DNA of 64,000 bases from assembly GCA_019188255.1 (NCBI GenBank), contig JAETXT010000001.1, positions 8,370,001 to 8,434,000 on the forward strand, written 5' to 3'. The notes beneath the pieces are model-generated. The model was not told where the DNA came from. It searched no databases and saw nothing but the letters and a program-made list of their open reading frames with translations. Position numbers and translations under genes: made by a program. Origin of the DNA: Verticillium longisporum. Taxonomy: Eukaryota; Ascomycota; Sordariomycetes; Glomerellales; Plectosphaerellaceae. Numbering within the stretch: the stretch's first letter is position 1; every line of letters starts with the position of its first letter. Positions 35,309 through 45,930 of this stretch are shown here, piece after piece.

Positions 35309-36653
35309 ATGGTGTCCTCCAACCCCGTCAAGTATGACTATCATCCAGATGCCGACGCCCAAGCAGCAGCCGCTGCGGCTGTCGGTCATCGCAGTTTCTC
35401 TGCACTTCCTGCTTCCCCCACAGTCACCGCGCTAAACACGACGTCCCCCTCTGACGCCGAGGGACGCTCCAACTACTCGGAGATCAACGACCCATACGGG
35501 CTCGGCGCCCAGATCAAGTCGGAATCGGACATTGGTCGCATCCCCCAGAACAGCGCCCGCAAGCGTATTCATACCTTCACGCGGCCTCATGCTGCGCGTC
35601 GGGAGCGTGAACTCCAAGATTTCTACCGCACCCAGAATGACAAGATCCGCACGCTTCTCAAGAGCGTCGACGATCACGAGCGCGAGGCGAAGGAGTCGCA
35701 AGGCGACACAAACCTTCGGTACCAGATCGCCGTCAAGGGCAGTCTCGCCGCCAACTGCGTGCTCGCCGGTCTGCAGCTCTACGCCGCCATCAGCTCCGGC
35801 TCCCTCTCGCTCTTCACCACCATGGCCGATTCCATCTTTGACCCTCTGTCTGGTCTCATGCTGATGCAGTCCCATCGCGCCGTCAAAAAGGTCGACCCCC
35901 TCAAGTACCCGTCCGGCCGAGCGCGCATCTCCACCGTCGGCAACATTGTCTTCAGCTTCGTCATGTTTTCTGTCTCGCTCGTCCTCATCGTCATGTCGGC
36001 TCGCGAGTTGGCTGAAGGCTCCGAGGAGGAGACTAACAAGTTCCATTTTCCCAGCGTCATTGCCGTCTCCATCGCCTTTGGCACCAAGCTCTTCCTCTTC
36101 TTCTACTGCTGGTCCATCAAACACCTGTATTCCCAAGTCGAGATTCTGTGGCGCGACCACCGGAACGACCTGCCCGTTAACGGCTTCGGCATCCTGACCT
36201 TCGCCGCCGGGAGCAACATCAAGTGGTGGATTGATCCCATGGGCGCCATCATTCTCTGCGTCATCATCGCGTCGCTCTGGCTGCGGACCGCCTACGAGGA
36301 GTTCCAGCTCCTTATTGGCGTCTCGGCCGAGCCGGAGTTTCTGCAGCTCATCACGTACATTGCCGCTACCCACTCTCCTGATATCAAGCAGATTGACACT
36401 GTTCGCGCCTACCACAGCGGACCGCGTTACATTGTCGAAATCGACGTTGTCATGGACCGCAACGAGCGCCTTGAGATTGCTCACGACGTCGCTGAGGACC
36501 TGCAGATTAAAATTGAGAAGCTCCCCGGCGTCGAGAGAGCCTACGTGCATATTGACTACGAGACCAGTCACAAGCCGGTATGTATCTGCGGGTCGCCGTG
36601 CAGCACTTGAAGCTAATACTTTGCAGGAACACGGCCTGAAGAAAGATCTTTAG
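35309..36653 (+). CDS. Cation diffusion facilitator, Mn-type
   Basis: CDF family metal/proton antiporter of 431 aa. Exons 35309-36577 and 36627-36653; the last encodes only EHGLKKDL. A long disordered N-terminus (about 130 residues) precedes a transmembrane domain with metal-site motifs of the DxxxD type: MADSIFD in TM2 and DHRNDLPVNGFGIL before/in TM5. Paired DxxxD is characteristic of manganese CDFs, unlike the HxxxD of zinc members. The cytosolic ferredoxin-like C-terminal domain follows (VRAYHSGPRYIVEIDVVMD). The longer open frame starts with TTG; ATG 35309 is the true start. It probably moves Mn2+ into an organelle or out of the cell. Confidence 0.92.
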
Positions 36654-36856
36654 TAGATGGTGAGAAGTTCTGGCCGTCAACAAAATTCTCAACCGCCGAG
36701 CGTACATGTCGCTCAGAAGATGACTGCTGCAAATGCTGAAGCGCGAAACCACTTTGAGTAGTTCAAGGGTTCTAGTGACGAGGGGACATAATCCACCGCG
36801 TTTCAATGAGCCTTATATTATGCGTTTTTCCGAGGCATCAAGCCCGGTCCTCTGGC

Positions 36857-37477
36857 TTAACAGTGGGGGTTTTCGTCTATACCTAATCTTCGTATGACAT
36901 CTTCTGGCACCTGAAAAGCTCTCTCTTCAGGTATAAGGCCCATTTCGAGCAGCTCCGCACTGGAGACGCCCGGTTTTGTGTCCAGGAGTTCTTTCAGCTT
37001 CCTCGCCCTGTCGGTGACATCCTCGATCTCGACAACCCACTCATCGGCCCATTGCCGACTTAAGCCTCTCGGAATGCCAATCTGTATGCTCCTGTGTGGC
37101 AGTTTACCCAACCGCACCGTGCGCTCTGGATCCCACTGCACGCGCACTTCGCCCTCAGCAGTTGTGGCTTGCGACGCGAGGACTCCTCTTAGCAGAAGCG
37201 CTACGAAGTCGGCATGGCGCATCTTGAGGGCAAGTATGCGCTCCTGGCCGGCATCTTTGAACGAATACCCAGCTCGATACAGCATCCAAGCCCAGCTTGG
37301 CTTGACCCACGTCGTGCGGGTGGGTTTGAACGATGGGGCGGCCGTCAGCTTTTGTGCGGCCACGGCAGGCTCCGCAATGGCGGCACTGTACGCTTGATAC
37401 AAGGTGATGGTGGTGTCGTCAAAATGCGCCCGAATCTGTCGTGGCAGAGTTGGCGAGCTGCGATCGAGAGCTGTCAT
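36857..37477 (-). CDS. DUF4291 domain protein
   Basis: Intronless gene of 206 aa matching the DUF4291 pattern: IRAHFDDTTITLYQAYSAAI, RTTWVKPSWAWMLYRAGYSF, QERILALKMRHADFV, VRVQWDPER and RSIQIGIPRGLSRQW. The family occurs in bacteria and fungi and has no established function. Full length with no lesion. It converges with the CDF gene (203 bp gap) and is divergent from the fasciclin gene. Confidence 0.9.
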   Translation of the reverse strand: MTALDRSSPTLPRQIRAHFDDTTITLYQAYSAAIAEPAVAAQKLTAAPSFKPTRTTWVKPSWAWMLYRAGYSFKDAGQERILALKMRHADFVALLLRGVLASQATTAEGEVRVQWDPERTVRLGKLPHRSIQIGIPRGLSRQWADEWVVEIEDVTDRARKLKELLDTKPGVSSAELLEMGLIPEERAFQVPEDVIRRLGIDENPHC

Positions 37478-38435
37478 TTTTCATGTGTGAGGAACTGACA
37501 AGAGTGGATCGGCGTTACTTCAGCCCTGGAAGATCATGGGGGCGCCGTTTTATTGATGTCCAGCGCACGGCACTGACGAGCAGTCGGTCGCAGAGCACAG
37601 GGTTCATTCAGCCACGGCCAATGACTCCTGCGGCCAAGGCTCACCGAGAGCGAGAGCTGAGCTGACGTCGTTGGACGCGACAGCCCAGTCCCCCTGGGAT
37701 CCAACAATGCAACCCAGGTCCAAACTGAGTTCGGACATCAAACAGTCCGGTCATCCAGCAGTACCTACACCATGGTCGTAGCGGCTGAATCGGCAGACAT
37801 GGGCCACAAAGGAACGGCCAGATGAGAAGGCGGCGCCTTTATTTATTTTTTTCGCCTGCCGTTGGACAAATCACCGACAGCGGCCCCCTGCGACACCAGA
37901 TCCTGCTAGCCAAACCATGCCCAAAAAAGGAGATCTAAAAGCTCACGGCAATCTCGCGTTGAGCGAACCCCAATTCCCGGATTGGCTGTCGTCTGCCATC
38001 GACTGGGGTGTTTATGCACGAACCTGATTGCCAAGTCTCATTCGGCTGCCTTTTTGGCTCAGGACCTGGAAGTCGCCGCTCGGAGGTGAGGGTGTCGTTG
38101 CTTTAATACAAACGATGGACGCCCGCGACGGGTGCGACCGTGTCGACCTGGCTGTCTTGTTTGTCGACGGCTTCACTCTTTGGCGCGTGCGACTGCTTCC
38201 ATCTCGGCAGCTGGGGTGACACGCTGCCACCCACGGGCTCAGTCACTCATTTCCTCTCAGCTCTGCACCTCTAGGCTTCCTCATGCCAATCGCCAACTGA
38301 CGAGATTCCCGAACGCTTATTGACCCGATTACGACAAGAACGGGATACTTCTTGCCACCTACGCTCGTTAATGATAACCTGACATTCCATCCTCCGACAG
38401 TCAGAGTTGACCCGCTGCTGCGTCCACACGACACG
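37478..38435. promoter_or_regulatory. Divergent promoter region, DUF4291 / fasciclin gene
   Basis: About 960 bp with no supported gene. Short open frames only. Confidence 0.45.
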
Positions 38436-39696
38436 ATGCGCAGCGCCAGAAATCTGACTCGCCTAGCTGCCGCGCTGTGGCTCGCGACGGCCCCATCAGT
38501 CTCCGCCCAGAGCCTGGGGTCGGTTCTGGCGGGACAGGCCAACCTCACAACATTTCGCAGGTTGGTGCAGGAGAACCAGGGTGTATACGCAGACTTGCCA
38601 AAGGACGGCGTCACTGTACGTTTGGTGTACCGCGCGCGCATGGCTGGGGGGCCGACGGCTAACAAGACAGATCATCGCGCCAAACGACGGCGCGTTCGTC
38701 AAGGGGCAGGGCTGGGACGCAGACGAGTCGAGCATCCCCGAGTGGCTTCAGTACGGCATTCTCTCAGGCCGCCACGCGCTCGAGAAGCTCGCACCGGGCG
38801 ACACGCAGACCATCCCGACGCTCCTCACAGACAAACGATTCGCCAATGTGACAAATGGACAAAAGGTGCTCGTCACAGTGCAGCCCGGAGGCGAGGTGGT
38901 ACTGACGTCGGGGGCGGGCACTCACGTCACAGTGGTCAAGGCGGACGTTCCATTTGACGGCGGGCTGGTGCAAATTATCGAGTAGCTCATGGTGACACCA
39001 CGGCGGCTTGAAGGTTCGATTCGCGACTCGTATACAGACCTCACGGGCTTCCTTGGAGCGCTGTACCGGGCGGAACTCGTAGACGAGTTCGCCGAGACGG
39101 CCAACTCGACGATCCTGGCACCACACAACGCTGCATGGCAGCGATTCGGGGCTGGGTTCGAATCCCTGGGTCGCGAGGAGTTGCGCCGTGTATTGCGATA
39201 CCACCTCGTGCCGGGGCGGGTGCTGCGGGCGGCGGACCTCGAGGACGGCGCGCGACTGGCGACGGGTGACGAGAAGGGAACGGGGGTTCGTGTGACACGT
39301 TTTATCAACGACATCTATGTCGACACGGGGCGCATCATCCAGACGGATCTGCTCATCGCCAACGGCATCATCCAGGTTGTCGATGCCGTCCTCAACGTCG
39401 ACGAGGGCGGTGCAAAGCCCGACGTCACGGCCTCGGCGCAGGCTCCGGCGTTTACCTTTGCCGAGGAAGAGGCGAGCGGTACGGGCACGGCGGCCAATGT
39501 GCCCTTCACGTCGGCGCTGCCTTGCACTGCCGAGTGCACAACGTCAACGAGCAGGGGCCCACAGGCGACGGCGACCACGGAAGGCAACGGGGGGACGGCG
39601 AACGGGGGTGATGCCGATAGTGCGGCCGTCATGGCCAGGGAGTTCATCGGGGTTACAGGGCTTTTTGCAGGCATCCTCGGTGTCTTGTTTGCGTGA
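38436..39696 (+). pseudogene. Fasciclin-domain GPI-type surface protein with in-frame TAG
   Basis: Secreted fasciclin (FAS1) protein, exons 38436-38615 and 38671-39696 (intron 55 nt). It has a signal peptide (LAAALWLATAPSVSA), a first FAS1 domain (TTFRRLVQENQGVYADLP, TIIAPNDGAF, DVPFDGGLVQIIE), a second FAS1 domain (SYTDLTGFLGALYRAEL, STILAPHNAAWQRF, YHLVPGRVL, NGIIQVVDAVLNVDEGG), a Ser/Thr-rich tail, and a hydrophobic end fitting a GPI signal. A TAG at 38983-38985 lies in frame between the domains, right after QIIE, where homologues carry a continuous linker into LMVTPRRLE. No splice donor or acceptor allows removal of the codon. The downstream half stays fully open (236 codons with the ATG at 38989). 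A CAG-to-TAG change would be the RIP-type C-to-T transition. Nonsense allele, readthrough or base error are all possible. Confidence 0.72.
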
Positions 39697-40575
39697 TGAG
39701 CGATTGACCGCCAGATTGCAGGTGGCAGCGTGCTCGAGGTGCAAGCGCAGAAGAAGGTCGAGATTCAGGCTCTGACCCGGGAGTTGGAGATCAGACCATG
39801 GCAGATGGGTGGCAACCCTTACTTACTTTACTTACTATATGCGCACGCGACACTGGGTGTCTGTCGCTGAACCCATTCCACTAAATAGACGACGTTATTC
39901 CCCAGCCGCCCGCGTGGGCGAGGCACATCAGCGACATGCATGGCAGCATCAACGTGCCATGTTCCAGCTTCACCCCCCGCCCTGACAGGGAAGCGCATGT
40001 GAAACCCCGCGGATCATGACCAGCCGACACGGCGGCTGCCACAGGGCTTTTCTGAAAAGCCATCATGGGCAAGACGGCAATGCACAGAGGCAGAGAGGGG
40101 ACTGGGCAAAAATAGGTGCGAGGCCGCGGGGCCCGTGGAGTCCAGGGGTTCCCGCTCACCGACGACGTTTCATGATGGCTTCAGGTAGCAGGCCTGAGCC
40201 CGAGCTGCCCAACGTGCCTCAAAAGGTTGGCCTCTGCTCCACGCGCGAGGGCACCCGTGTGCTGTGCAAGACGTTGGAGGTTGGATTGACTGATCGGTCT
40301 ATTGAATTCATGTTGGATCGGGATTGAGAGTGTCGTTGGGTCGTTTTCGCCTTTTCTTCTTTTGTTCTTTTCGCTCTTTCATCGATCTTCGGAATCCCCT
40401 CACTTTTTTCTTCTTCTTTATTTTTCTACCCTGACCCTGACCCTGACCCTGCTTCCGCCTGGGTGCGACGACGCGGAGCTGGCTCCAGAGGGTACACGCA
40501 ATGGGGCGAGCGTTTCCGACTTTTTTTTCTGCATCTTTATCTTCTGCTTCATCTACTTCTAATGGTCTTTTCGGC
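39697..40575. promoter_or_regulatory. Upstream region of S41 peptidase gene
   Basis: About 880 bp. The last 220 bp form a long pyrimidine-rich tract (TTTTCTTC-type) with a CCCTGA-type tandem repeat, typical of a fungal 5' UTR. No gene seen. Confidence 0.45.
40428..40451. repeat. Hexanucleotide microsatellite (ACCCTG)4
   Basis: Four perfect copies of ACCCTG. It differs from the fungal telomere unit (CCCTAA) at one position and sits in the pyrimidine-rich leader of the S41 peptidase gene, so it is better read as a simple repeat than an interstitial telomere. Confidence 0.9.
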
Positions 40576-43080
40576 ATGGCAAGGTTACTGCTCATCTGGG
40601 CGACGCTGGCCATCAGCTTGGCCGGCGCCAGTCCGCAGTTCATCCCAGTGGTGCCGTCGACACCTCGGCCGCCTTCACAACCACCTCAACCGCCTCCACC
40701 ACCTCAACCACCTCAACCGCCGCAACCACCTCAGCCACTGCAGCCGAACACGCAGCGGCCGACGCCGCCGGCCGTCCCCGGCACGCCGAACCCCAGCGCC
40801 TGTGCCCAGATTGCCCAGGAGGCTGATGCCGTCCGCGCTCGCGATCCGGCGGCGGTGCCCACAGTCGCCGCCCAGCTCGCCTTTGACTGCCTCCAGTCGG
40901 TGCCCAACAAGCCGGCGCAGGCGCAGCGCCTCATCACGAGTCTACAGGCCTACGTCCAGTGGCAGAGCACCCTCGCCTGGCTCAAGAACCCGCCGGCCAC
41001 GTACATGCTGCCGCCGGCGGACATCGAAGGTGCCCTCGCCGATATTGGACGCACGGCGGCTGCTGGTGGCTTTGGCAGCGAGTACAACTTTCAGCTGGCC
41101 ATCCTCGAAACGTTTGCTTCGGCCCACGACGGCCACTTCAACTACCGTGGCGATGTGTTCAAGGGATTCGCTTTTGTCAACGGCCTCGCATCCGACATTA
41201 TCTCTGTTTCGAGGGACGGCAAGGAGCCGCCGCGTCTTTACCACTCGTCCATGATGCCCAATGGCAGCAGTGGTAGTGGGAATGGGAATGGCGGCCGTTT
41301 CCCTCCCGCCATTGTCCGCATCAACGGCCGGGATGCCAACGCGGTCATTGAGGAGACGAATCTGCGCTTCAGCGGGTTTCAGGACCAGGACTCGCAGTGG
41401 AACTCGATGTTCCCGACCTACGCGAGCCCCGACGCCGGCCTCACACTGTCTGCTTCGCTCGCCTTCCAGGGCCCTTCGTTGACCCTGACCTACGATAACG
41501 GCCAGGAGAGGACGGAGCCGAGCTGGGCACTCGTCCGGTCCGCGGCCAACTTGACGGGCATCCGCAACGGCGAGGACTTTTACGAGAGGTTCTGCAACCC
41601 AGACTCGCCGACAAGGCCTCGACAGCCGCCTCCGCAACCTCAACAGCCCCAGCCGCCGCAGCAGCCGCCGCAGCAGCCGCCGCAACCGCCGAATACGACC
41701 CGCCCTTCTCTGCCCGGCTACCCTGCGCCTGTCGTCCGTGACGGCGGCTCCGACACGACGTCTGGCTACTTCATGCAGGGGCCTGGCCTCGATACGACAG
41801 CCGTGCTCGCGGTCTCGTCTTTCGCGCCTGGCGGCTCCAGCGACACGCTCGACTACCTGACTGATTTTCAGACGACCGTAGCGGCGTTTCTCGCCGAGTG
41901 CAGCCGGCAGAATAAGGACCGGCTCGTCATTGACCTGTCAGCCAACGGCGGCGGCCTCGTCGTCGCCGGGTTCGAGCTCTTTGCCCAGCTGTTCCCAGAC
42001 GCGCCGCGGTTCCAGGCGACAAATCTGCGGCTCGCCGACTCGCTCGTTGCCGTTGCCCGCGGCGTCGACGCCTTGCCGCCGCAGCTGCAGCCCGCGGATG
42101 CCGACCAGCGCGACGCTCTCGCTCAGCTCGCCACGAGCGCCGTTGTTGGCAATTTTGTGCCGGGCGAGGTCCAGACGCCTGCCGGTGATGGCTTCGCCAG
42201 CGTCGAGAACCTGCTGGGCCCCGTCTCCCAGAACGGCGACCTCTTCACGGCCTTTCAGCAGACGCCCCTCAACCAGGCAAGCGCAGCCTTCAATCTCACG
42301 GGCGTCGGCAACCGGGCGGCACCGCCCCCGGCCGTGTTCCGGCCCGAGAACGTTGTGCTCCTGACCGACGGCACGTGCGGCTCGACCTGCACCCTCTTCG
42401 CCTACCTCGCCATCCTCGGCCTCGGCGTCAAGACGGTGGCCATGGGCGGGCGGCCCCTGACGGGACCCATGCAGGCCATCGCCGGCGTCGAGGGCGCGCA
42501 GGTCTTCTTCTTCAACGACATGCAGGCCGACGCGGCGTCGGTGCTCGCGCTGTCGCCGCCCGACGTGCGCGCGCGTCTCGAGGGCGGCGAGCTCGGCGAG
42601 ATTGCCCGCGGCTACGCCATCCTGCGCAGCGCCACGCCCGCGTCGGCCGGCGCCGTCAACGGCAAGAACTCGTCCATGCCCGGCGCCGCCAACCCGCCGC
42701 TGCAGTTCCTGTGGCAGCCCGCCAGCTGCCGCGTCTACTACACGCCCGCCACGCAGCGCGGCGCCGGGGCCGCCTGGACGGTGGCCGCGCGGGCCACGTG
42801 GGAGGACCAGGGCCTCTGCGTCGAGGGCAGCGTCAACAGCGGCACGGCTGGCGGCGGCGGCGGCGGCGTCGGCGGCGGCGTCGACCCGGCGTTTGGGGCC
42901 GTCGAGCAGGGCGTCATGGTTCCGCCGGGTGATGGCGGCGGCGGCATCATTGGCGGCACGGGCGGGGGTGGCGGGCCGGGATCAGTGCCGGGGGGTGGTG
43001 CTGGCGGGAATGCCGGTGCTTCGCTGGAGGTGCGGTGGGGGGTGTTGCTGTTGGCGTTGCTGCTTGTCGTCTTTGTATAG
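40576..43080 (+). CDS. S41-family peptidase-like, GPI-type secreted protein
   Basis: Large intronless gene, 834 aa from ATG 40576. An in-frame ATG at 40501 would add 25 residues ahead of an otherwise perfect signal peptide (MARLLLIWATLAISLAGA), so 40576 is preferred. A proline/glutamine-rich spacer follows. A Cys-bearing N-terminal domain comes next, then a second Pro/Gln-rich insert (about 41620-41700). The C-terminal S41 core has LVIDLSANGGG and the nucleophile motif DGTCGSTCTLF, similar to CPAF-like serine peptidases. The tail is Gly-rich (poly-Gly near 42850 and 42960) and ends in a hydrophobic VLLLALLLVVFV segment fitting a GPI signal. Probably a wall-bound protease; the catalytic base was not identified with certainty, so activity is inferred. 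Confidence 0.85.
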   Translation: MARLLLIWATLAISLAGASPQFIPVVPSTPRPPSQPPQPPPPPQPPQPPQPPQPLQPNTQRPTPPAVPGTPNPSACAQIAQEADAVRARDPAAVPTVAAQLAFDCLQSVPNKPAQAQRLITSLQAYVQWQSTLAWLKNPPATYMLPPADIEGALADIGRTAAAGGFGSEYNFQLAILETFASAHDGHFNYRGDVFKGFAFVNGLASDIISVSRDGKEPPRLYHSSMMPNGSSGSGNGNGGRFPPAIVRINGRDANAVIEETNLRFSGFQDQDSQWNSMFPTYASPDAGLTLSASLAFQGPSLTLTYDNGQERTEPSWALVRSAANLTGIRNGEDFYERFCNPDSPTRPRQPPPQPQQPQPPQQPPQQPPQPPNTTRPSLPGYPAPVVRDGGSDTTSGYFMQGPGLDTTAVLAVSSFAPGGSSDTLDYLTDFQTTVAAFLAECSRQNKDRLVIDLSANGGGLVVAGFELFAQLFPDAPRFQATNLRLADSLVAVARGVDALPPQLQPADADQRDALAQLATSAVVGNFVPGEVQTPAGDGFASVENLLGPVSQNGDLFTAFQQTPLNQASAAFNLTGVGNRAAPPPAVFRPENVVLLTDGTCGSTCTLFAYLAILGLGVKTVAMGGRPLTGPMQAIAGVEGAQVFFFNDMQADAASVLALSPPDVRARLEGGELGEIARGYAILRSATPASAGAVNGKNSSMPGAANPPLQFLWQPASCRVYYTPATQRGAGAAWTVAARATWEDQGLCVEGSVNSGTAGGGGGGVGGGVDPAFGAVEQGVMVPPGDGGGGIIGGTGGGGGPGSVPGGGAGGNAGASLEVRWGVLLLALLLVVFV

Positions 43081-43104
43081 GCGCCTGGGCTGGGCAGAAG
43101 TTGC

Positions 43105-43161
43105 ATTGATTGCATGGCAGGGCATTGATTGCATGGCAGGGCATTGATTGCATGGCAGGGC
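43105..43161. repeat. Tandem repeat, 3 x 19 bp
   Basis: Three perfect direct copies of ATTGATTGCATGGCAGGGC, starting 25 bp after the S41 stop codon. It lies in the presumed 3' UTR or terminator region. Perfect identity suggests a recent expansion. Confidence 0.95.
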
Positions 43162-43820
43162 ATGGCGAGCGTGGACATGGTCATCTAGTTATCTGATGGT
43201 TGGGCTTGATACCCCTTTGAGTTAATGATTGATCCGGCAGTGAAGGTCTCGGCATGTGATGGCTGGTGATGATGGAGCGAAGTAACCATGGAAGCAAAGC
43301 CGCGGACCATTGAATGTGCTTGAGCATAGGTCGTGTGACATGGGACTTGGAGGTGAAATTTATATATATACTTCACCATGTCACTAGGCACAACTCATGG
43401 CCTTGCCAGGCACATATGCCTGGAGACCTTGCAAGCCTTGGTAGCACCACCCGTTCTCCTGTCGTTCGTAGTAAACACACGATGTCACACCAATCCACCT
43501 TCCAGCGGCATTCACTCACATCACCAATCGCCTGCCACCAACCACCAACACGCGCCGTGCCCTGTCGATCAGGCCCTTGGCCAGCGGCATACATGTACAT
43601 GCACCTCGCCGAAGCGCCCGAGAACCCCCTGCTCGATACTCCAGGGGCCGTGCCGCCACCAAGCACCAACCGACTCAGGGACCCTGCACCAACAACAGTG
43701 GAAGCTGGGGCCGAAAGTCTTGGCTCGTCACATGAAAAAGGAACACGATACCCCCGATGTCCAGCTCGCGGCGATGGATACATACACCCGTGATACTGCT
43801 TTGGAATGTGCGGCGTCACC
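43162..43820. promoter_or_regulatory. Intergenic, upstream of GH47-derived gene
   Basis: About 660 bp containing TTTATATATATACTT near 43360 as a possible TATA-like element. Open frames in this part have no conserved content. Confidence 0.4.
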
Positions 43821-44550
43821 ATGTTGGCATCAAGACGCAGCACCCGTCAGGCGCGGCAAGTTGTCTTGACGGTCAGTGTTTTTGTCCTCATCTACCTCTT
43901 CCTCCTACGCAGCAGCCCCTCGGTCGATCATGAGACGGCCTTCCTGCGGCATCACATGAACGCCGACCCGCCAGAGCACACTCTCGTCGAGAGCTCCTTC
44001 GACTGGTCCTCGGTCAAGTTCGCCCATGTGCCGCCACCCCTCGACCCGCCGGCGCCGCCGCTGCAGACGCGCCGCTCGCCCAAGATGCCGCGCATCCAGC
44101 ACGTCTTCACCGACGACGACGACGAGGAGACGCAGGCCGCCGCCATGCTGCGCGAGAGCCGGCGGCGCAAGGTCCGTGACGTCTTGGCGCGCGACTGGCA
44201 GAGCTACCGCGCGCACGCCTGGCTCCAGCCGAGTTGCAACGCGGCGCTGCTGGACACGGCGTGGGCCATGTTTGAGACTGTCGCTAACGGGACGGCTGCC
44301 GGGTTTGGTCACGGGGCTGTCAAGGAAGTTACGGTGCCGCAGGACGAGCTTGTGCGGGAGGATTACATGGAGGTGAGTCCCCTAGACTGGCATGCAAACG
44401 TGTGGACAAGTGAGCTGACGATGACAACAGGGCTTTTGGCTGGCTGAGACGCTCAAGTACTTCTACCTTGTCTTGTCGCCGCCGGATGTTATCAGCTTGG
44501 ATGAGTTTGTGCTCAACACTGAGGCCCACCCTTTGCGGATGCCGAGCTGA
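43821..44550 (+). CDS. GH47 alpha-1,2-mannosidase remnant lacking the catalytic core
   Basis: Encodes 223 aa from exons 43821-44372 and 44431-44550. The N-terminus matches class I alpha-mannosidases of the Golgi/ER: a type II anchor ([13 protein letters not shown], then [16 protein letters not shown]), a stem ([17 protein letters not shown]), and the domain start [21 protein letters not shown]. The text then jumps directly to the C-terminal end of the same family: [35 protein letters not shown], then [19 protein letters not shown] and [14 protein letters not shown] after the intron. About 400 residues of the (alpha/alpha)7 barrel, with the acidic catalytic residues, are missing at about 44228-44246, yet the frame is kept. 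It cannot be an active mannosidase as read. A deletion allele or assembly collapse are the options. An alternative in-frame ATG lies at 43806. Confidence 0.78.
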
Positions 44551-45091
44551 AGCTTGGCTCGATTTGGCTTTGACCTGACTTTACACATTACATCTGAACG
44601 ACGGCTGCTGTAGTGGGGATCTGAGGGTGAATTCTGCGCCGTGATCCGGAGCTACGGGTGGAGACGAATGCGGGATCACTCGGCCCGCTGTCCGCCCGCT
44701 GATGCAGCGGACGCTGAGGATCGACGTGGGCAGCCTTGGATCTTGGAACGAGTCTCGGTCACTGTGGAGAGCTTTGTCCAGGATACAAACCTCGCATTGA
44801 GGGGGAGGATCAAACCCTTGGGTGTCCTGGAGAAAAAAAGGACACCATACGTTCTTCGGTATCAGAACGTTGCCATCTCAAGATGAATACCTGGTGCCAA
44901 GTACTACATTGTACTGCCGACCTATCATACTTCTGACATAAATGATTAATTACAAGGCAGTTCCACAAATGGCACTGGTTGCCACACAAGCACTGCACAG
45001 CAGCACTGGTTTCGTCATAGGATGCGAGTCGTTCTCGCACGAAGGGTTTTAATTTTCTAGTATCTCTTATGACTGACTTATCTTCACCGTT
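44551..45091. other. Intergenic, convergent 3' ends
   Basis: About 540 bp between the GH47-derived gene and the AA9 gene. No feature seen. Confidence 0.5.
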
Positions 45092-45930
45092 CTATTGCGA
45101 CGCCAATGTGGCAGCGCGCCCCCCGTGACAGTTTTCGTCAGTATGAACTGGTCCAGGCACCGTCTCGTTCCATACCTGCCCAGCATATAGCTTCGGCCCC
45201 GGCAGAGGCCATGCTGTTTCAACTGTAGGCTCATGCAACGAGTATGCGTACAACTGCTCGTCTTGCCTACTGTACAACTCCTGAGCGCTGACACCTCGTC
45301 CAGCGAGGGTGTCGCGCCCATTTCCCAAAACTTCCACGTTGCCACACTGTGGGTAGAACTCGGGCTCGCCAAGATGGATCGATGCAGCGCAATAATGTCC
45401 GAGCGCACGACGTAGTTGCCCGGTGCGATGTCTCGTGGCACCGTCGCTTCAATGACGCCGCCGTTGGCGCGTAGCACGTCCGACGCCCAGAGGCCGTCTG
45501 CGTTGGCCGGGCCCGAGACGAGGCCGCTTTCCTGGATCTTGGTCCACCGCAGCGTGCTTTTGTCGACCTCGGCGCAGCTTCCGTGGCAGGGGGCCAGGTA
45601 CGTCGGCGTCGGGCCCGAGTGCGCCCACCCTTCGGGGCTGAGGACGGGGTCGGCTGATGTCCAATGGATGAGCATGGTAGACCCTGCGGTGACGGTGCCG
45701 GGGTTCGCGGCAGGGGTGGCGCCGCGGCGGCAGATCATGTCCGGGCTTGCGGGATCGAGCTCTGGCCCTTCGTCTGGCGTCGTGAAGGGCCAGCCGATCG
45801 CCGAGGGGGAGGGGGACGGGTTCCAGTTGCGGAAGCCCTCGTGGTCTGTGCCGTCGAGGGTGAAGGTCTTGATGTAGCCGTGGGCCGCAGCCTGGCTGGT
45901 GAGGAGGAGAAGGAGGGCGATTCGGATCAT
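45092..45930 (-). pseudogene. AA9 lytic polysaccharide monooxygenase, frameshifted
   Basis: Copper enzyme family that oxidatively cleaves cellulose. The signal peptide MIRIALLLLLTSQAAA is followed by the mature N-terminal His (HGYIKTF) of the copper histidine brace. The second brace His lies in GWAHSGPTPTYLAPC, and disulfide Cys are present. After NYVVRSDIIALH the frame breaks. The conserved continuation, with GEPEFYPQCGN (axial Tyr), VEVLGNGRDTLAGRGVSAQELY and a final segment, is in another frame and stops at 45092; the original frame instead runs to 45067 with unconserved sequence. The break lies in about 45374-45386 (CATCGATCCAT), consistent with one missing base or a small insertion such as 8 nt. 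No intron fits. The other elements are intact, so the lesion is recent or an error. Confidence 0.75.

Noticed and set aside
35432..36571. 379-codon minus-strand open frame
   Set aside because: Antisense shadow of the CDF transporter; no motif.
39165..39185. GGGTTCGAATCCCTGG, a tRNA T-arm-like word
   Set aside because: It lies inside the second fasciclin domain coding sequence with no matching tRNA 5' half.
40428..40451. Interstitial telomere repeat
   Set aside because: The unit is CCCTGA, not CCCTAA, and only four copies occur in a 5' leader.
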